Shown here one piece after another: positions 14,002 to 16,354 of a stretch of DNA of 16,354 nt. The translations under genes and the position numbers were made by a program. Location of the stretch: contig JANWHV010000045.1 in the NCBI GenBank assembly GCA_025450255.1, forward strand, positions 1 to 16,354. The letters run 5' to 3'. The first letter of the stretch is position 1. Each line of letters starts with the position of its first letter. The notes below the pieces were generated by a model. It did no database searches and was not told the origin of the DNA. It saw only the letters and a list, made by a program, of their open reading frames with translations. Origin of the DNA: Chloroflexota bacterium (GTDB lineage: Bacteria; Chloroflexota; UBA5177; JANWHV01).

Positions 14002-14604
14002 TCAGCCCTCCAGGGCCGCGAATGTATTCTTTCCCACCAGGCTCAGTCCGAGCACTTCGCCCAGGCCGCCGCGCGACGGCTCGATGAATCCCCGTTCAAT
14101 GAGCACGTCGACCAGCTCAGCGGCGCGCGATCGCTTGCACTGTCTCCCCGCGTCCTTCAGGGCGCGCGCTACAATTCTGTGGACCGCGCCGCGCCGTACG
14201 CTAAATGGTACGCTCCCGAGCGCAATCAACGCCAACTCAACGTCCGCGCGATCGTCGGTGATATACGCCCTTGCCGGCATGCAGCGATCGCATATGCCGC
14301 ACCGGTCAGTCGTGGGAATGCCAAGTTTTGCCCCAAGCGCGACCGCCCGGCACTCCTCTCCTTCAAGTATCTCGGCGACGGCTCGAGAGTCAGTCACAGC
14401 CAGGGACGTGAGCCATTCAACCATCTTATTGACGTTACGCGCCGTCCCAGGCTGCAGCGCCGGCACTGCGAACAAACGCTCGCGGCCGTGAGGCCGATAT
14501 AGTACACCGCGGTGACGCTGAAGCCACAGCAATTCGCGTTGCAAATCATCCGGCGCTAGCGCAAGCCCCTCGGCAAGCCGTAAGGCGAAAAGCTCGAAAA
14601 CCGC
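14002..14604 (-). pseudogene. C-terminal part of a frameshifted RecQ-like gene: zinc-binding and winged-helix domains
   Basis: This frame is open from the TGA at 14605-14607 to the TGA at 14002, but it has no ATG or GTG start and no SD. Its first usable codon is a TTG at 14544 that is really the Leu of a DDLQRELLWLQ helix. The reading frame continues the RecQ-like protein of 14556-15914 after a -1 shift. It carries four cysteines spaced C-x16-C-x2-C-x2-C (EEC..., DRCGICDRC), the same spacing as the zinc ligands of E. coli RecQ. A winged-helix-like region (RQC type) follows, ending in LSLVGKNTFAALEG. These domains look well kept, unlike the ATPase half. It could still be made separately as a small zinc/WH protein, but the absence of a start makes fusion by frameshift, or a sequence error, more likely. 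Confidence 0.7.
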
Positions 14605-15914
14605 TCAGGCCGGGCCGCTAGGACGCTTCGGATTCGCTGGAGCGCGATAATGTGAGGTCCCGCTTCCTCGTCAGCGCGACGATTTGGCAACGATAGGCTG
14701 GCCGCACGTGGCAAGTCGTCGAGCCGACGAAGATAGCCGCCGAACTGCAGAATTTGTAGGGAGGGGACGAATGTGCCGGCGCGCTTCGCGCCAATCGTGG
14801 CCATTCGTCCCGATCCGTCTGGCGTATGGACCAGCGCGTAGCCGTTATGTGCTAACTGTCGGACATGCCGATACGTTTCCCGTACATGCGAAATCAAGGG
14901 TCCGCGCCCGCGCGCCCTTTGTGTCAGTCCCGCGACATCCTCGGCGGCCGTAAGCACTACGACGTGAAGCTCCCGTTTTAGCCCCTCGGCGAAGCTCGCG
15001 AAGCGCTCGAGCGCGTCCGGGGATGACGGGGGATGGGAGAAAATAAGCACGTCCGGGCATGCGAATACGTCCTCGACCGCGACTGCTTCCGTCGCCACCA
15101 GCACACGGAGGCGCCGATCGCCGTATGCGGAAAGCACGGCACGCCGTTCCGCCTCCGACAACCCTCGATGGAACACTCCACAATCGAAGGCCTGCCGTTG
15201 CAACGCGGCCGCTAACTTGCTTGCCACGCCCCGTGAAGGCGCGATCACGGCGGCACGTTTGCCGCCCATTCGCAGAAGCTTGCGGAGTTTCTCCATCCGA
15301 TCGCGATCGTCGACACCAACCACGCGTATTGCCGCGCCGCCTGGAAGGACCCTGCCGGCCTGTACGACGCACAAGCCAAATTGCGCCGCGATCGCGTCAC
15401 GCCGGGCTTGGCCGATGGGGTCGCTGACAACTAGACACGGGCACGTCCCAACCAGCAGCCGCAGGCGCTCGCGGATCTCAAGTGCGCCAAGGTGGATGCC
15501 GGTAATGTCGGCAGCCAGACTGCTTGCGTCCAGAATGACCAGCGAAGGCGGCCGCGCCAGAAGCGAATCGGCAAGTTGCGCCAACCAGAGTTGGTCAGGC
15601 GAAACGGTAAGCAGCCGGTAGAGCGCTGCCTCATACGCAATAAGACGCCCGGATACGTCTGTCGTTTCGTTTCCCGGCGAAAGCAAGCCGAACCGGCCAT
15701 CCGCTCCAGCGCGTTCGCCGTAGGCATTAAGCCAGCGCGCACCCCATTGAGTGATCAACAGAGTGGCCGCCTGGCCTTCTAGCGCCACGTCGATGGCGAT
15801 ACGCATACGCGCGGCGGCTCCAGCGGCCAGCAATAGTACACCCTCACCCGCACCAAGCAGGGACATGGCCTGGCTGGTCAACTCGGGATATGGCGGATTT
15901 CGCGGCGGCTGCAT
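14556..15914 (-). CDS. RecQ-like helicase domains with all catalytic motifs lost (N-terminal part of frameshifted gene)
   Basis: This 452-codon frame follows the RecQ helicase plan. LLTVSPDQLW matches the LLYVSPERL region, RPPSLVILDASS occupies the DEAH place, RRDAIAAQFGL matches the end of RecA-like domain 1, and GVFHRGLSEAERRAVLSAYGDRRLRVLVATEAV matches domain 2. The working residues are gone. The Walker A region reads AAGAAARM without GKS/T, DEAH is LDAS, the TATAT motif III is SDPIG, and the GRAGRDG arginine-finger motif VI is replaced by sequence around ALERFASFAEGLKR. It can hardly hydrolyse ATP. The start ATG 15914 lacks an SD; a TACAGT hexamer six bases upstream could make it leaderless. 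The frame stops at 14556 in the middle of a conserved helix; the rest continues in the -1 frame. Confidence 0.75.
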   Translation of the reverse strand: MQPPRNPPYPELTSQAMSLLGAGEGVLLLAAGAAARMRIAIDVALEGQAATLLITQWGARWLNAYGERAGADGRFGLLSPGNETTDVSGRLIAYEAALYRLLTVSPDQLWLAQLADSLLARPPSLVILDASSLAADITGIHLGALEIRERLRLLVGTCPCLVVSDPIGQARRDAIAAQFGLCVVQAGRVLPGGAAIRVVGVDDRDRMEKLRKLLRMGGKRAAVIAPSRGVASKLAAALQRQAFDCGVFHRGLSEAERRAVLSAYGDRRLRVLVATEAVAVEDVFACPDVLIFSHPPSSPDALERFASFAEGLKRELHVVVLTAAEDVAGLTQRARGRGPLISHVRETYRHVRQLAHNGYALVHTPDGSGRMATIGAKRAGTFVPSLQILQFGGYLRRLDDLPRAASLSLPNRRADEEAGPHIIALQRIRSVLAARPERFSSFSPYGLPRGLR

Positions 15915-15984
15915 GACTGCACTGTAGCGCAACGCGATGGAGACTGAGACTTAGGCTAAACTATGGGGTAGGAGTGTAATCCCA
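15915..15984. promoter_or_regulatory. Divergent intergenic region, RecQ-like / ispH
   Basis: The 70-base gap must hold promoters for both directions. Minus strand: TACAGT (complement of 15921-15926) ends six bases before ATG 15914, which would give a leaderless message; no good -35 was found. Plus strand: TAAACT (15957-15962) is a weak -10 for ispH, also without a clear -35. Confidence 0.3.
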
Positions 15985-16354
15985 ATGCGTGTCATCAAAA
16001 TAAGCCCACGCGGCTACTGCTACGGCGTCGTAGACGCAATCCAGATGGCCAAGCGCGTGGCGCGAGATCCCGACGTGCCAAGGCCAATTTATGTTCTCGG
16101 GCAGATCGTTCACAATCGCCATGCCGTTGAAGGGCTGGACGCGCTCGGCATCCTGACTCTTGATGGATCGGACCGCATGCGTCTGTTGGACGAGATCGAA
16201 AGCGGCACGGTCATATTCACGGCGCATGGGGTATCGCCCGCCGTGAAGCGAGCCGCCGCAGCCAAGGGTCTTAACTGTATCGATGCAACATGTCCCGATG
16301 TGACTAGGACACACGACCTCGTATTGTCACTTGTATCCAGAGGTTACGACGTCA
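15985..16354 (+). CDS. ispH: 4-hydroxy-3-methylbut-2-enyl diphosphate reductase IspH, N-terminal part (cut by window edge)
   Basis: IspH is the [4Fe-4S] enzyme that makes IPP and DMAPP in the last step of the MEP isoprenoid pathway. The first 123 residues are visible. SPRGYCYGV holds cluster ligand C12, [12 protein letters not shown] the active-site His (H43), FTAHGVSP the second His (H81), and [13 protein letters not shown] the second cluster cysteine (C103). The third cysteine lies beyond the window. The [12 protein letters not shown] start and PRPIYVLG wording match the Gram-positive (Bacillus-like) branch rather than the E. coli branch. The start is ATG 15985, with GGAG about eleven bases upstream. 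It is divergent from the RecQ-like gene. The minus-strand frame across it is a shadow. Confidence 0.95.
   Translation, partial: MRVIKISPRGYCYGVVDAIQMAKRVARDPDVPRPIYVLGQIVHNRHAVEGLDALGILTLDGSDRMRLLDEIESGTVIFTAHGVSPAVKRAAAAKGLNCIDATCPDVTRTHDLVLSLVSRGYDV

Noticed and set aside
14586..14602. Programmed -1 frameshift slippery site in the RecQ-like gene
   Set aside because: The two TTTT runs give no heptamer that keeps tRNA pairing after a -1 slip, and no clear downstream stimulatory structure was identified. An indel is simpler.
15961..16314. 117-codon minus-strand frame at the right end
   Set aside because: It lies antisense to ispH, whose motifs (C12, H43, H81, C103) are unmistakable on the plus strand.
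1..16354. CRISPR arrays, insertion sequences, tRNA or rRNA genes, phage genes
   Set aside because: No regularly spaced repeats, transposase motifs, tRNA-like cloverleaf or rRNA signatures were seen on reading either strand.

Overview
The window is one contiguous stretch of bacterial chromosome: GC-rich, densely coded, with housekeeping genes on both strands. No phage, transposon, CRISPR or tRNA/rRNA signal was seen. The best guess for the source is Chloroflexota or a close relative. The reasons are a membrane Ser/Thr kinase whose outer part is a long Thr/Pro/Ala low-complexity tail instead of PASTA domains, a T-box riboswitch upstream of cysE, a Gram-positive-type IspH, and a PimA/PatA-like glycolipid gene group. 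This is inference from gene style, not a phylogenetic result.

Layout. (1) 1-2810, minus strand: a tight operon of an ArsR-type regulator, two tandem LpxL/HtrB/PatA-superfamily acyltransferases and the N-terminus of a PimA-like GT4 glycosyltransferase that runs off the left edge. Together they suggest an acylated phospho-glycolipid pathway. (2) 2999-5263, minus: bifunctional (p)ppGpp synthetase/hydrolase. (3) 5383-7242, minus: recJ. It is divergent from an unrecognised 151-residue helical protein and dprA (7314-8867, plus), and the two directions appear to share one -10 element. (4) 8874-10769, minus: membrane Ser/Thr kinase, convergent with dprA. (5) 10914-12530, minus: pncC (CinA amidohydrolase domain) followed by recA, which has its own promoter; pncC looks leaderless. 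(6) 12577-13484, plus: a cysteine T-box riboswitch (specifier TGC) with terminator, then serine acetyltransferase cysE. (7) 13481-15914, minus: a RecQ-shaped protein that has lost every visible helicase motif and is split by a -1 frameshift, followed by a stand-alone TrkA-N (RCK) protein. (8) 15985-16354, plus: ispH, cut by the right edge.

How the genes relate. recJ, dprA, recA, pncC/cinA and the RecQ-like gene all belong to single-strand DNA processing, recombination and, in other bacteria, natural transformation. The unknown protein in front of dprA sits in this neighbourhood. cysE is probably controlled by uncharged tRNA-Cys. The items most worth a second look are the inactivated RecQ-like gene with its frameshift, the 8-bp-arm palindrome inside the T-box promoter, the shared divergent promoter at recJ, the unknown pre-dprA gene, and the ArsR/acyltransferase/glycosyltransferase operon.
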